A DNA stretch of 54,453 nt from an uncultured Saprospiraceae bacterium (GCA_937139495.1 CAKZQC010000038.1:1-54453), one strand, 5' to 3'. Shown: positions 7,830 to 16,851, counted from the first letter of the stretch. Numbers and translations are program-made. The notes: generated from the letters alone by a model not told the origin.

Positions 7830-7844
7830 ATATTGCTAGTAATT

Positions 7845-8732
7845 TTATTTATTATTAGTTTCATCTAGATCATAAATATCTCTTTCTTTGGCTTCCTCCA
7901 ATGCACCACGAAGCTGTACAGGAGAACCACCAGAACGCACTTTGATATTCAATAACTCGACTGCCAAAGAGAAGAATATAGCAAAATACATATAGCCTTT
8001 AGGCACTTCTGCTAGAATCATATGTGCCGAGTGTGCGCCTTCTACAATCAGCATAAAGCCAATCAATATCAAAAACGACAAGCCCAACACTTGTATAGAA
8101 GGGTGTTTGTTGACAAAACGACCAATCGCACCTGCAAAAGCAATCATGATTAACATCGAGAGTACTACCCCCAATATCATAATAGGCAAGGCATCATAAT
8201 TACGTGTTGGATCTGATAACATAGGCGTATTGGCGACATCTTGCGTCAAGCCAATAGCAGTAAGAATAGAGTCAAAAGAAAATACAATATTGATAACCAT
8301 AATTTGCAGAATCACACTAGACATGCTTACTTTTCCTTCTCCAGCTACTTCGTTTTCTTCATTTTTACTCTCCAATTTGTGATGTATTTCGGTCACTGAT
8401 TTGTACAACAAGAACAAACCTCCCAGCATGAGTATTAAACTCTGCCCTGTTACCGCAGCATCTTTATCTCCTATCCAGTCGAATGAGAATAAGGGATCTT
8501 GCATTGCGACCAAAAAAGAGACTCCAAACAATAAGATAATACGAATAATCATCGCCAAAAACAACCCGATATTAGTAGCTTTTCCTTGTTCGGATAGGTG
8601 CAGCTTATTCGCAATAATTGAAATGAATATAATATTATCTATCCCCAATACAATTTCCATCAAGGTCAACATCAATAATGCTACCCAAGCATCGGACGTA
8701 CTAAACAATTCTATTATAGCTGAAAAATCCAT
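7845..8732 (-). CDS. TerC-family integral membrane protein
   Basis: A 295-residue protein with about seven to nine transmembrane helices and the TerC signatures: TLMEIVLGIDNIIFISI near residues 24-40, and INIVFSFDSILTAIG in the middle, which places acidic Glu/Asp residues inside the membrane. The family includes tellurite-resistance TerC and the manganese exporters Alx/MeeF/YkoY, so metal-ion export is the likely job. The C-terminus (about 270-295) is soluble and charged. It appears to lead a two-gene unit with the 2OG oxygenase. A TACTTTTG box (minus strand, 8780-8773) lies 40 bases upstream. Confidence 0.87.
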   Translation of the reverse strand: MDFSAIIELFSTSDAWVALLMLTLMEIVLGIDNIIFISIIANKLHLSEQGKATNIGLFLAMIIRIILLFGVSFLVAMQDPLFSFDWIGDKDAAVTGQSLILMLGGLFLLYKSVTEIHHKLESKNEENEVAGEGKVSMSSVILQIMVINIVFSFDSILTAIGLTQDVANTPMLSDPTRNYDALPIMILGVVLSMLIMIAFAGAIGRFVNKHPSIQVLGLSFLILIGFMLIVEGAHSAHMILAEVPKGYMYFAIFFSLAVELLNIKVRSGGSPVQLRGALEEAKERDIYDLDETNNK

Positions 8733-8958
8733 GATTATTTTTTAAGTATCTTTATCTGTGTTAAAATTTGGTCAAAAGTAAGTTATTTTGAATAAAAAAA
8801 GACCACTTTTGATTATTATATAGTGAAGTTGTATTGGTTAAACAGCTTTGGGGTGGTACGGTTCTACAAATACCGTATTTAATAACACAAAAAATGCGTA
8901 GCTTTAAACCATTGAGTGGTTGACGAGAAGTACCCCACGACAAAAAAACATTGGAACA

Positions 8959-9780
8959 TTGAAAGATTATTACTACTTATTGGGCATTCGCCGCAAAGCT
9001 GATCTAAAAGAAATTCAGCAAGCTTTCCGCAAATTAGCGATTAAGTTTCACCCCGAAGATCGGGATAGCGACCCTTTTTACAATAACTACTATCGTAGAA
9101 TAAAAGAGGCTTACGACCAACTGAGCGACGAGCAACGCCGCTATACCTACGATAGACGATTGGCACGGTTCGAAGCGGCTTCCAACAACAAGCAAGCAAC
9201 GCCATCGCCTGTCATCAATTCTTTTTTTGCCTCCAAGAAAGAAAGCAAAGTAGATGAATTGATTACTATTTCGTGGGAAGTACTCAATGCCGAAGCCGTC
9301 AAAATAACGCCTATTGGCGAAGTTGCCAGTAATGGCACCCAAACGATTCGACTGCCCGAAATGCGACAAGACCAAGAATACATCTTACTCGAATTGCAGG
9401 CAACCAATGCAGACGAATCCAATTCGGTCAGCAAAACCTTGTCTATCAAAAACCTAAGCTTTGTTCGCTCAGAAGCAGCGGATACCGACACCACTTATCT
9501 TCGTCCTCGAAAAAAAACACAGCCTAAAAAGGAACGACCGATCCCTTCGTTCGAAGAAGAACCAGCCGTAGTCACCATTCCCAAAAAGCAAAAAACACCC
9601 AAAGCTATTCCTAAAAAGGTAAAAACAAAACCTAAAAAAGTAACGACTAAACGCACTCAAAGCAATACGCCCAACCCTCGGCAACAAAACCAGACTGTGG
9701 CTTATATTATTGTAGCAGGCATGGTGTTTATTATGATTATTATGTCTTATGTCATCTATTCGCTCAATCCTGTTTTATAA
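8959..9780 (+). CDS. J-domain membrane protein with HPE instead of HPD
   Basis: A DnaJ-like protein of 273 residues if started at the TTG that gives the classic J-domain start MKDYYYLLGI; another in-frame TTG at 8920 would add 13 residues, and no ATG is available. The J domain covers 1-68 (helix II AFRKLAIKFHPE, helix IV YDQLSDEQRRYTYD). The invariant HPD tripeptide is His31-Pro32-Glu33. Residues about 100-170 form a beta-rich region, 180-240 a Lys/Pro-rich linker, and 247-266 a C-terminal transmembrane anchor. It probably recruits or once recruited Hsp70 to the inner membrane. The next membrane protein starts 21 bases downstream. Confidence 0.78.
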   Translation: MKDYYYLLGIRRKADLKEIQQAFRKLAIKFHPEDRDSDPFYNNYYRRIKEAYDQLSDEQRRYTYDRRLARFEAASNNKQATPSPVINSFFASKKESKVDELITISWEVLNAEAVKITPIGEVASNGTQTIRLPEMRQDQEYILLELQATNADESNSVSKTLSIKNLSFVRSEAADTDTTYLRPRKKTQPKKERPIPSFEEEPAVVTIPKKQKTPKAIPKKVKTKPKKVTTKRTQSNTPNPRQQNQTVAYIIVAGMVFIMIIMSYVIYSLNPVL

Positions 9781-9801
9781 CACAAATAGACCTTATATCT
9801 T

Positions 9802-10206
9802 ATGTTCAAAATACTAAAAGTACGGGCTAGAAATACCGAATTTGGTTACAAACCAAGGTTCTATGACCCTGACAAAGAAGCCTTGCAAGCCAAAATAAAT
9901 AGCCGCAAAAATAAAAATGCCGATGGCGAAGTTACCAAACTCAACCTTCGCCAAGAATTTGGTAGTATGCGTCGCCAAGGCAGTAGCCGCAGCTCGGCAG
10001 GTACTAGCGGCAGGACTTCTTATTTTCGCTTGGGCTTAATCTTAGTCACTCTCATCGTCATTGCCTATGTGGTTATCAATACTTGGTTGCCCAAATTCAT
10101 GGAAATGCTCTTCCCGGTACATGATGAAGTACAATATGAATTGCTGGATCCCTACGAAAATTTTGACGAAGCGACTCCTCCTACTTCTCGTGAATTAAAC
10201 AAATAA
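9802..10206 (+). CDS. Single-pass membrane protein of unknown function
   Basis: A 134-residue protein with a basic cytoplasmic N-terminal region (residues 1-74, with an RKNKNADGEV stretch and a Ser/Arg-rich segment near 57-70), one transmembrane helix (about 75-95, LGLILVTLIVIAYVVI) and an acidic external tail (VHDEVQYELLDPYENFDEA). I do not recognise the family. It sits 21 bases behind the J-domain membrane protein, so the pair is probably an operon and may work together at the membrane. Confidence 0.7.
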   Translation: MFKILKVRARNTEFGYKPRFYDPDKEALQAKINSRKNKNADGEVTKLNLRQEFGSMRRQGSSRSSAGTSGRTSYFRLGLILVTLIVIAYVVINTWLPKFMEMLFPVHDEVQYELLDPYENFDEATPPTSRELNK

Positions 10207-10265
10207 GTACCTATGATTAAATAAGCGTCATTTTAGGAAGGAGATATTTTTTTGCTAGACAAAGC

Positions 10266-10305
10266 ATTATTTTTAGTGATAGTTTTTGCTATCACTAAAA
10301 ATAAT
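10266..10305. terminator. Perfect 17-bp hairpin after the J-domain operon
   Basis: Arms 10266-10282 and 10289-10305 are exact complements with a TTTTTG loop, 59 bases after the stop at 10206. There is no T-run after it, so terminator function is likely but not certain. Confidence 0.5.
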
Positions 10306-10379
10306 AATGAAGTATAGTGAAAAAATAGCCTGCCAAAAATGTGTCGATTGTTTGATAATAGGTACTTATGCTATCTTTT

Positions 10380-10405
10380 GTCCAAAAATCTATGTATTTT
10401 TGGAC
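10380..10405. promoter_or_regulatory. Inverted repeat and -7-like box before mutL
   Basis: GTCCAAAAAT (10380-10389) and ATTTTTGGAC (10396-10405) are perfect 10-bp arms around six bases, 18 bases before the mutL start. The right arm overlaps TATTTTTG (10395-10402), a -7-type box. A TTG lies at 10378-10380 but its 14-base spacing is short. Confidence 0.35.
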
Positions 10406-10423
10406 TGAAAATAAACACCCACT

Positions 10424-12343
10424 ATGTCTGATATTATACATCTACTGCCTGATCACCTTGCCAACCAAATTGCTGCGGGCGAAGTCGTGCAACGTCCTGC
10501 TTCTGTTGTCAAAGAATTGCTCGAAAATTCGATTGATGCAGGTAGTCAAACCATTCGACTAATTATCAAAGATGCAGGCAAAACGCTCATTCAAGTAGTG
10601 GACGATGGTATCGGTATGTCTGAGACAGATGCACGCATGTGTTTTGAACGACACGCTACTTCCAAAATACGCAGTACTGCCGACCTGTTCACGATACGAA
10701 CCAAGGGGTTCAGAGGGGAAGCAATGGCATCTATTGCAGCAGTAGCCCAAGTGGAAATGAAAAGCAAACGCCACAGCGAAGAGTTGGGTAACTTAATCGT
10801 AATAGAGGGTTCTAAAATACGCACACAAGAACCTTGTCAAGCAGCAGCTGGCACTTCTATTTCGGTCAAAAATTTATTTTTCAATGTGCCTGCTCGGCGC
10901 AATTTCTTGAAGTCAACGAGTGTAGAAATGAAACACATCATTGATGAGTTTCAGCATGTAGCGTTGGCACACCCCGATATTTTCTTCTCGTTGTTTCACA
11001 ACAATGATAAACTCTATCATTTGCCGAAAGGAAATCTGCGACAACGAATTATTGGCGTACTCGGCAATAAAGTCAACAAATCGCTTATTCCGATACAGGA
11101 AGAAACTGATATTATACAAATCAAAGGCTATATTGGTAAGCCTGATGCCGCCAAAAAGACTAGAGGCGACCAGTTCTTTTTTGTCAATAATCGCTTCATC
11201 AAAAGTGGCTACCTCAATCATGCGATTATGACCGCCTATGAGGAGCTATTACCCAACAAAAAATATCCCCTTTACGTTATTTTTCTAGATATTGACCCTG
11301 CCAAAATTGATGTCAATGTCCACCCCACCAAACAAGAAATTAAGTTTGAGGACGAACGATTGGTCTATAATTACTTGCGTGTAACGGCTCGTCATGCCTT
11401 GGCACAACACAGCGTCACGCCAAGTCTCGATTTCGATACCGAAACAAGTATCACTAGTCAACTGCATTCGCTCGACAATAGCAACAAAAACATCACTAAT
11501 TTTGATCAGCACAATACTTTCACCTCTAAAGCAAACTTGGGTAGTGGAGATAAAAGCAGCTATCAAAAACCCGAAAAAACCGCCAGAGAAAAATCCAATA
11601 TTGATAATTGGGAACAACTCTACGAACAGATAGAACGACACGCCCAACAGCAAGGCGAAGAACAACAGCAACAAGAAGAGAACCAAGACACCCTCTTTTC
11701 GTCGGCAGCCAATACCGACGAATACGACCAAGGCTTACAAACTTTTTCGAGCAAAGCTTCTGCTCCTGCCAGCAATCCACAAGTTTCCAAACAGCTGTAT
11801 CAGCTGCATTTGCAATATATCGTCAGTCCCATCAAATCGGGCTTTCTCTTGATAGACCAAAATGCCGCCCATCAACGCATTGTTTACGAGCGTTATTTGA
11901 CGAAATTACAAAATAAAAGTGCTACCACTCAGAAATTACTCTTTCCCGAAACCATAGAAATGGGTGCTGCGGCTGCCAACATTTTGCTGTCGCTACTGCC
12001 ACAACTCAACCAATTGGGATTAGACATTAAGGATTTTGGTAATAATAGTTTTGTGGTGCATGGCTTGCCTGCGGAATTCAACAATGCCGATGCCAACGAA
12101 GTAGTGCAGAGTTTGCTGGAGCAATTCCAACAAAACATAGGCTTGCAGCTCGAAATACATGAAAACATTGCTCGTGCATTGGCGTTTCAGGCGGCTATCA
12201 AGCGAGGAAAATTGCTTGATCAAACAGAAATGCAACAATTAGTTGATGAGCTGTTTGCTTGCAATGTCCCATTTAGAGCACCCAATGGCAAAAAGACTTT
12301 TGTAACCGTCGAGTTGGAAGAGTTGGCGAAGCGATTTGTGTAG
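10424..12343 (+). CDS. mutL: DNA mismatch repair protein MutL
   Basis: A 639-residue MutL. The N-terminal GHKL ATPase is complete: NQIAAGEVVQRPASVVKELLENS (motif I, residues 14-36), DDGIGM (60-65), GFRGEAMASIA (95-105), then the transducer domain with VNVHPTKQEIKF (298-308). A Gln/Glu/Asn-rich linker follows (about 340-450). The C-terminal dimerisation/endonuclease domain keeps the family frame but the metal-binding motif DQHA(X)2E(X)4E reads D478-Q-N-A-A-H-Q484-R-I-V-Y-E489, so the His and the first Glu are replaced. The distal APNGKKTF motif is present. Nicking activity is therefore uncertain. Confidence 0.93.
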   Translation: MSDIIHLLPDHLANQIAAGEVVQRPASVVKELLENSIDAGSQTIRLIIKDAGKTLIQVVDDGIGMSETDARMCFERHATSKIRSTADLFTIRTKGFRGEAMASIAAVAQVEMKSKRHSEELGNLIVIEGSKIRTQEPCQAAAGTSISVKNLFFNVPARRNFLKSTSVEMKHIIDEFQHVALAHPDIFFSLFHNNDKLYHLPKGNLRQRIIGVLGNKVNKSLIPIQEETDIIQIKGYIGKPDAAKKTRGDQFFFVNNRFIKSGYLNHAIMTAYEELLPNKKYPLYVIFLDIDPAKIDVNVHPTKQEIKFEDERLVYNYLRVTARHALAQHSVTPSLDFDTETSITSQLHSLDNSNKNITNFDQHNTFTSKANLGSGDKSSYQKPEKTAREKSNIDNWEQLYEQIERHAQQQGEEQQQQEENQDTLFSSAANTDEYDQGLQTFSSKASAPASNPQVSKQLYQLHLQYIVSPIKSGFLLIDQNAAHQRIVYERYLTKLQNKSATTQKLLFPETIEMGAAAANILLSLLPQLNQLGLDIKDFGNNSFVVHGLPAEFNNADANEVVQSLLEQFQQNIGLQLEIHENIARALAFQAAIKRGKLLDQTEMQQLVDELFACNVPFRAPNGKKTFVTVELEELAKRFV

Positions 12344-12363
12344 AAACAAGGTCTTTTTTTTAG

Positions 12364-12401
12364 GAAGTTGCTAAGTACTTCAAAAAATACTTAGCAACTT
12401 C
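12364..12401. terminator. 14-bp hairpin between convergent genes
   Basis: Arms GAAGTTGCTAAGTA (12364-12377) and its exact complement (12388-12401) lie 20 bases after mutL and 20 bases before the end of the opposing membrane-protein gene. No T-run follows on either strand, so termination in both directions is inferred from position. Confidence 0.45.
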
Positions 12402-12420
12402 TAAAATCAACAAATCATAG

Positions 12421-13062
12421 CTATATTTTCCACAGTGTACTCCCTCCAAACATCACCATTCCTACAAAGAAAACAAACAACCCACCATAAATATAGACTG
12501 CTATTTTGTTTTGCGTATCGCCCAATTTGAAGACATAAAAAAGAATAGCGGTCGTTAGAGCCATCAAGGCTGGCGCTATGAAATTGATGCCCGCAGGAGC
12601 TTGTACTCGCCACATATCCAAACTCTGAGCAGACTGGTGGATAATAGCAAACAAAGCAATCGAAACCAAGGTGCTAAATACAATTTTGAGAATATTGCCC
12701 GCAGGTAATTTATTGACCATCAAAACACTACTGTACGTAATACAGTACCACAATGCAGGAGCTGCAAAGGGCAAACCACCACCGTCCCATTCACCTAGCG
12801 TATCACTATTATAGGTATAATCGACCCAACCCATTTGTACACTCAACAACAAGATACCCCATATACTAGCAAGACTAGCTGTAGTAAACAGTGCAAAGTT
12901 TTTGTCTTTTCTGCTGTTGTACAGCAATAATAATAGTGCATTGAAAAGCACAAAATAAGGAGTGGCATCAAAATACCACGACTGTTGCGTGGGGGTGGTG
13001 TAGCCAATAAGGGCAGCCATATAAACCACTAAAAGTATAATTACAGCAAATCGATAATTCAT
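12421..13062 (-). CDS. Multi-pass inner-membrane protein, family uncertain
   Basis: A 213-residue protein with about seven hydrophobic helices (near 3-21, 33-48, 56-74, 98-114, 126-142, 159-176 and 187-205). The segments ASLASIWGILLLSVQMGWVDY and GGGLPFAAPALWYCI faintly recall the carotenoid-biosynthesis CruF/DUF422 layout, but diagnostic motifs are missing and I would not assign it. It stands alone, convergent with mutL and divergent from the ABC-F gene. Confidence 0.55.
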   Translation of the reverse strand: MNYRFAVIILLVVYMAALIGYTTPTQQSWYFDATPYFVLFNALLLLLYNSRKDKNFALFTTASLASIWGILLLSVQMGWVDYTYNSDTLGEWDGGGLPFAAPALWYCITYSSVLMVNKLPAGNILKIVFSTLVSIALFAIIHQSAQSLDMWRVQAPAGINFIAPALMALTTAILFYVFKLGDTQNKIAVYIYGGLFVFFVGMVMFGGSTLWKI

Positions 13063-13143
13063 TTTCTATTCTATTTTGGGTTAAATATAGCTATTTGTTG
13101 TTAGCCTATCAGCGAATTATTTAAACTTTTGATATAAAATGCC

Positions 13144-13151
13144 TATTTTTG
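13144..13151 (+). promoter_or_regulatory. -7-type box TATTTTTG before the ABC-F gene
   Basis: TATTTTTG fits TAnnTTTG and would start a transcript about 65 bases before the ATG. A TTTG at 13128-13131 is only 12 bases upstream, too close for the usual -33, so the call rests on the -7 box. Confidence 0.3.
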
Positions 13152-13221
13152 CACTTCCAAAAACTTAAAACAACAGTGTAGGTGCTAAGTTGGGTACTAC
13201 ACTCAAAAAATATAATAGACT

Positions 13222-14853
13222 ATGCTAACGGTTAGTAATCTTTCTTTGCAATTTGGCAAACGTGTACTTTTTGATGATGTCAACATCAAATTTACGCAAG
13301 GTAATTGTTATGGTGTTATTGGTGCCAATGGTGCTGGTAAATCTACTTTTTTGAAGATTTTGTCTGGCGAAATTGAATCTACTACAGGTTCTATTTCTAT
13401 AGAAAAAGATGCCCGTATGACGGTATTGAAACAAGATCACTTTGCCTATGACGACTTTACGGTATTGAATACAGTAATTATGGGTCATGAGCAGCTTTAT
13501 AATACAAAAAAAGAGCTAGACGAAATTTATCTCAAACCTGACTTTAGTGATGCTGATGGCTTACGTGCAGGCGAACTCAACGAACAGTTTGAGGAAATGA
13601 ACGGCTGGAATGCCGAAAGTGATGCCGCTACCCTTCTTAGTAACTTGGGTGTAGTAGAAGCTGACCATCACAAAACAATGGGCGAATTGAATACCAACCA
13701 AAAAGTACGTATTCTATTGGCTCAAGCCTTGTATGGCAATCCAGATATATTGATTCTTGATGAGCCTACCAATGACTTGGATGCAGAAACAATTATGTGG
13801 CTAGAGGATTTCTTAGCCGATTTCAGAAACACCGTTATCGTTGTATCGCATGATAGACACTTCTTGGATGCTGTCTGTACGCACATTGCGGATGTAGATC
13901 ACAAAAAAATTAACTTACATTCTGGTAACTATACTTTCTGGTATGAATCTAGTCAATTGGCAAGTCGTCAGATGGCAGACAAAAACAAGAAAAACGAGCA
14001 GAAACGTAAAGAGCTCTTGGATTTTATCCAACGATTCTCTGCCAATGCTTCTAAAGCAAAACAAGCAACTAGCCGTAAAAAAGCTCTCGAAAAACTAGAC
14101 ATCAGCGAAATTATGCCTTCGTCTAGACGCTATCCAGGTATTGTGTTCAAACAAACTAGAGAAGTTGGCAATCAAATATTGACCGTCGATAACCTCAAAA
14201 AATCATTGGGTGACGAACTACTATTTGACAAATTGAATTTCACGATTGAGAAAGGCGACAAAATTGCTTTCCGCTCTCGCAATAGTTTGGCAGTCACTAA
14301 ACTTTTCCAAATATTGGCAGATGACAATGGCGAAAAAGCAGACGAAGGAGATATTGATTGGGGTGTAACGGTCACTAAATCATACTTGCCGAATGAAAAC
14401 AGTTCTTATTTTGACATGGATCTCAATTTGGTAGATTGGCTACGCCAATATTCTGAAGAGAAAGACGAAACGTTTATTCGTGGTTTCTTGGGTAGGATGC
14501 TATTCTCGGGCGAAGAAACTCAAAAAGAATGTAACGTTCTTTCTGGAGGTGAAAAAGTACGTTGTTTGATGTCAAAAATCATGTTGGAGGAAGGCAATGT
14601 ATTGATACTAGACGAACCTACTTCTCACTTGGATTTGGAGTCTATTACCAAGCTCAACGAGGCATTGGTAGAATACCCTGGTACCGTTCTATTCACTTCT
14701 CATGATCATCAATTCACACAGACAGTAGCAACTCGTATTATCGAAATAGCTCCGAATGGCATGATTGACAAAATGATGGAATACGATGAGTATCTACAAG
14801 ATCCTCTTTCTAAAGAGCAAAGAATAGAATTATATGATGGCGTGAAAGCCTAA
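13222..14853 (+). CDS. ABC-F ribosome-associated ATPase, YbiT-like
   Basis: A 543-residue soluble protein with two ABC ATPase domains and no membrane helices, the ABC-F plan; these proteins act on the ribosomal E-site region to relieve stalled translation. Domain 1 has Walker A GANGAGKST (34-42), signature LNTNQKVRILLAQAL and Walker B ILILDEPTNDLD. Domain 2 has signature LSGGEKVRCLMSKI and Walker B LILDEPTSHLDLE, but the Walker A position reads GDKIAFRSRNSLAVTKLFQ, without GxxGxGKS. That degeneration is, as far as I recall, shared by Bacteroidota YbiT-like proteins. The linker (about 240-300) is Lys-rich and helical. It precedes the FKBP cluster by 75 bases, but regulation in common is not established. 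Confidence 0.88.
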   Translation: MLTVSNLSLQFGKRVLFDDVNIKFTQGNCYGVIGANGAGKSTFLKILSGEIESTTGSISIEKDARMTVLKQDHFAYDDFTVLNTVIMGHEQLYNTKKELDEIYLKPDFSDADGLRAGELNEQFEEMNGWNAESDAATLLSNLGVVEADHHKTMGELNTNQKVRILLAQALYGNPDILILDEPTNDLDAETIMWLEDFLADFRNTVIVVSHDRHFLDAVCTHIADVDHKKINLHSGNYTFWYESSQLASRQMADKNKKNEQKRKELLDFIQRFSANASKAKQATSRKKALEKLDISEIMPSSRRYPGIVFKQTREVGNQILTVDNLKKSLGDELLFDKLNFTIEKGDKIAFRSRNSLAVTKLFQILADDNGEKADEGDIDWGVTVTKSYLPNENSSYFDMDLNLVDWLRQYSEEKDETFIRGFLGRMLFSGEETQKECNVLSGGEKVRCLMSKIMLEEGNVLILDEPTSHLDLESITKLNEALVEYPGTVLFTSHDHQFTQTVATRIIEIAPNGMIDKMMEYDEYLQDPLSKEQRIELYDGVKA

Positions 14854-14928
14854 TTAATAATTGGAGGTATGAATATTGCTTCGCAATGAACGTAAAATAA
14901 ATACTCCTTAATTTAATAATTTGTCTGT

Positions 14929-15732
14929 ATGAAATTCAAAAAAATAGCTTTAATAGCACTCTTCGCTGCTGCTGTTGGTCAAGTGCCTACGGCACACGCA
15001 CAACAAATAGACGATGAAGCGACGGTGAGCAAGAAAAAGAAGAGAAACAAAAAAGCAAGCAAAAAATCGGCTGAGAAGCTAGAAACTGCAGTAGAAAAAG
15101 TAGTAGAAACTGCTCCAATAGAAGCAGAAGTAGCTCCAACTGACCGTTTTGCTTATAGTTATGGCGTACTATTGGGCGACAATTTGGATCGTTTGGGTGT
15201 TGAGCTCGAAGATATTGACTTGGAGCAGCTCGTAGCAGGTATTCAGTCGATACTAGACGACGAAAAGAAGAATTACATTGACAGTGAAACAGCACAAAAA
15301 GAAGTGAACGAAAAAATACAAGCGCTCCAATTGCGTATAGCAGAGCGACAACTCAAAAAGAACGAAGAGTTCTTGGCAGAAAATGCCAAAAAAGAAGGCA
15401 TAAAAGTAACCGATTCGGGGATTCAGTACGAAGTAATCACTACGGGTACAGGCACAGTTTCGCCTACGGCTGCCAACAAAGTCAAGACGCATTATCATGG
15501 TACACTCATTGACGGAAAAGTATTTGATAGCTCCGTAGAACGTGGAAGTCCTATTGATTTTCCTGTAACAGGAGTCATCAAGGGCTGGCAAGAAATACTC
15601 AAAATGATGAAAACAGGAGACAAATGGCGTGTTTATATTCCGCCACACTTGGCTTATGGCAGTCGCCCACAAGGCAAAATACCAGCCAATTCAGTCTTAA
15701 TATTCGAGATGGAGTTGATCGAAATCAATTAA
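14929..15732 (+). CDS. Exported FKBP-type peptidyl-prolyl isomerase
   Basis: A 267-residue FkpA/Mip-like isomerase. Signal peptide 1-24 (cleavage likely after TAHA), then a Lys-rich segment (35-50), an N-terminal FKBP_N helical dimerisation domain (about 74-150, starting FAYSYGVLLGDNL) and a C-terminal FKBP domain (165-266). Active-site residues are present: Tyr189, Phe199-Asp200, Val216-Ile217, Trp220, Tyr243 and Phe259. It should accelerate Xaa-Pro isomerisation in periplasmic proteins. It is the first of six tandem FKBP genes. A terminator follows, so it is transcribed at least partly separately from the next gene. Confidence 0.92.
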   Translation: MKFKKIALIALFAAAVGQVPTAHAQQIDDEATVSKKKKRNKKASKKSAEKLETAVEKVVETAPIEAEVAPTDRFAYSYGVLLGDNLDRLGVELEDIDLEQLVAGIQSILDDEKKNYIDSETAQKEVNEKIQALQLRIAERQLKKNEEFLAENAKKEGIKVTDSGIQYEVITTGTGTVSPTAANKVKTHYHGTLIDGKVFDSSVERGSPIDFPVTGVIKGWQEILKMMKTGDKWRVYIPPHLAYGSRPQGKIPANSVLIFEMELIEIN

Positions 15733-15768
15733 TTGAGTGAACCATTAAGAATTATCAATATAAAGTGC

Positions 15769-15776
15769 TAGCTTTG
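15769..15776 (+). promoter_or_regulatory. -7-type box TAGCTTTG just before a terminator
   Basis: TAGCTTTG fits TAnnTTTG. Its transcript would begin at about 15782, right at the terminator hairpin 15783-15812, and then run into the second FKBP gene. No TTG sits at the usual distance, so this may be chance. Confidence 0.25.
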
Positions 15777-15782
15777 CACTAC

Positions 15783-15816
15783 AAAGCATTGGAAATTATC
15801 TTCCAATGCTTTTTTT
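15783..15816 (+). terminator. Intrinsic terminator after first FKBP gene
   Basis: AAAGCATTGGAA (15783-15794) pairs exactly with TTCCAATGCTTT (15801-15812), with a 6-base loop and continuing T-run. It lies 50 bases after the stop codon. Confidence 0.8.
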
Positions 15817-15853
15817 ATTTTTAATTTATTCACTATACAAATCACATAACTAG

Positions 15854-16834
15854 ATGAAAACGATCAATATCTTGATGATGGTAGCACTATTTTCTACTAC
15901 ATTGATATTCAATGCTTGTAACGATGCCAATAAAGAATATACTCCTGCCGAAAATGCAGGCTATGCTTATGGTGTAGTGGTGTCTCAACAAGTTTTCCCG
16001 AGCGAGCAAATGGCTATGACTCCAGAAGAAAAAAACATTGAGCAGTTTATCAAAGGATTCCAGAAAGGAATGGAAGGAGATGAAGCTACTTCCATGCAAG
16101 CAAACGAAGTACTAAAGAAAAGATTTGGCGAGAAAGTAGCCTCTGCGGATGCAGATGCAGCAGGACAAGTCGCTTATAACTTAGGTATCAATGTCATTAG
16201 TGGCTTATCTACTCAAGTCAAAATCAAAGAAGGTTCTATTGATTTTGGTAGCATGAAAACAGGTTTCAACGATTCGGAAGCTGGCAAATCAAGAATGGAT
16301 AGTGTGACTGTAGATAGTGTCCTAAACAAATTCTTTGAAGCCTACAAGCCTGAGCTAGAAGCCAAGCAAAAAATACAACAAGAAGAAATGATGAAGCAAC
16401 AACAAGCTGCTCAAGAAGCTGCTGCTGCTCAAGCAATACCTAATATGGAAGCGGGTGCTGCCTTTTTGGCTGCCAATGGCAAGAAAAAAGGAGTTGTAAC
16501 GCTTCCTAGTGGATTGCAATACAAAGTAATCAAGAAAGGTACTGGCAAACAAGCTACTATTGCTGACCAAGTAAAAACACACTACCACGGTACTACTATC
16601 GACGGTAATGTATTTGATAGCTCTGTTGATCGTGGCGAACCTGCTACTTTTGGCGTAGGTCAAGTTATCAAAGGCTGGCAAGAAGGTATCCCGTTGATGA
16701 AAGAAGGAGCTAAATATGAATTTTATATCCCTCAAGATTTGGCGTATGGTATGCAGGCTCCATCTGCTGCTATTCCTGCTGGTTCTACACTTATTTTTGA
16801 AGTAGAATTGATAGAAGTACTTCCTGCTAAGTAA
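15854..16834 (+). CDS. FKBP-type peptidyl-prolyl isomerase lipoprotein
   Basis: A 326-residue FKBP with a lipoprotein signal: hydrophobic 4-19 and lipobox LIFNAC with Cys22 as the lipidated residue. The FKBP_N region (about 35-175) opens with GYAYGVVVSQQVFP and is longer than in classic FkpA. A Gln/Ala-rich helix (about 170-196) leads to the FKBP domain (about 215-323) with HYHGTTIDGNVFDSSVDRG, VIKGWQEGIPLM, and LAYGMQAPSAAIPAGS, all isomerase positions kept. It should act at the periplasmic face of a membrane. Next FKBP gene begins after a terminator 103 bases downstream. Confidence 0.92.
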   Translation: MKTINILMMVALFSTTLIFNACNDANKEYTPAENAGYAYGVVVSQQVFPSEQMAMTPEEKNIEQFIKGFQKGMEGDEATSMQANEVLKKRFGEKVASADADAAGQVAYNLGINVISGLSTQVKIKEGSIDFGSMKTGFNDSEAGKSRMDSVTVDSVLNKFFEAYKPELEAKQKIQQEEMMKQQQAAQEAAAAQAIPNMEAGAAFLAANGKKKGVVTLPSGLQYKVIKKGTGKQATIADQVKTHYHGTTIDGNVFDSSVDRGEPATFGVGQVIKGWQEGIPLMKEGAKYEFYIPQDLAYGMQAPSAAIPAGSTLIFEVELIEVLPAK

Positions 16835-16851
16835 TTTTTTAGGATAATATG

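Noticed and set aside
11608..11916. Thr/Arg-rich open frame inside mutL
   Set aside because: Shadow frame over the low-complexity Gln/Glu linker of MutL on the same strand.
12421..13062. Carotenoid hydratase CruF assignment
   Set aside because: Resemblance is limited to hydrophobic pattern and one GLPF segment; no carotenoid genes nearby.
14172..14375. Second Walker A of the ABC-F protein looking broken, suspected frameshift
   Set aside because: The flanking residues stay in frame, the second signature and Walker B are intact, and as far as I recall this degeneration is usual in the YbiT-like Bacteroidota group.
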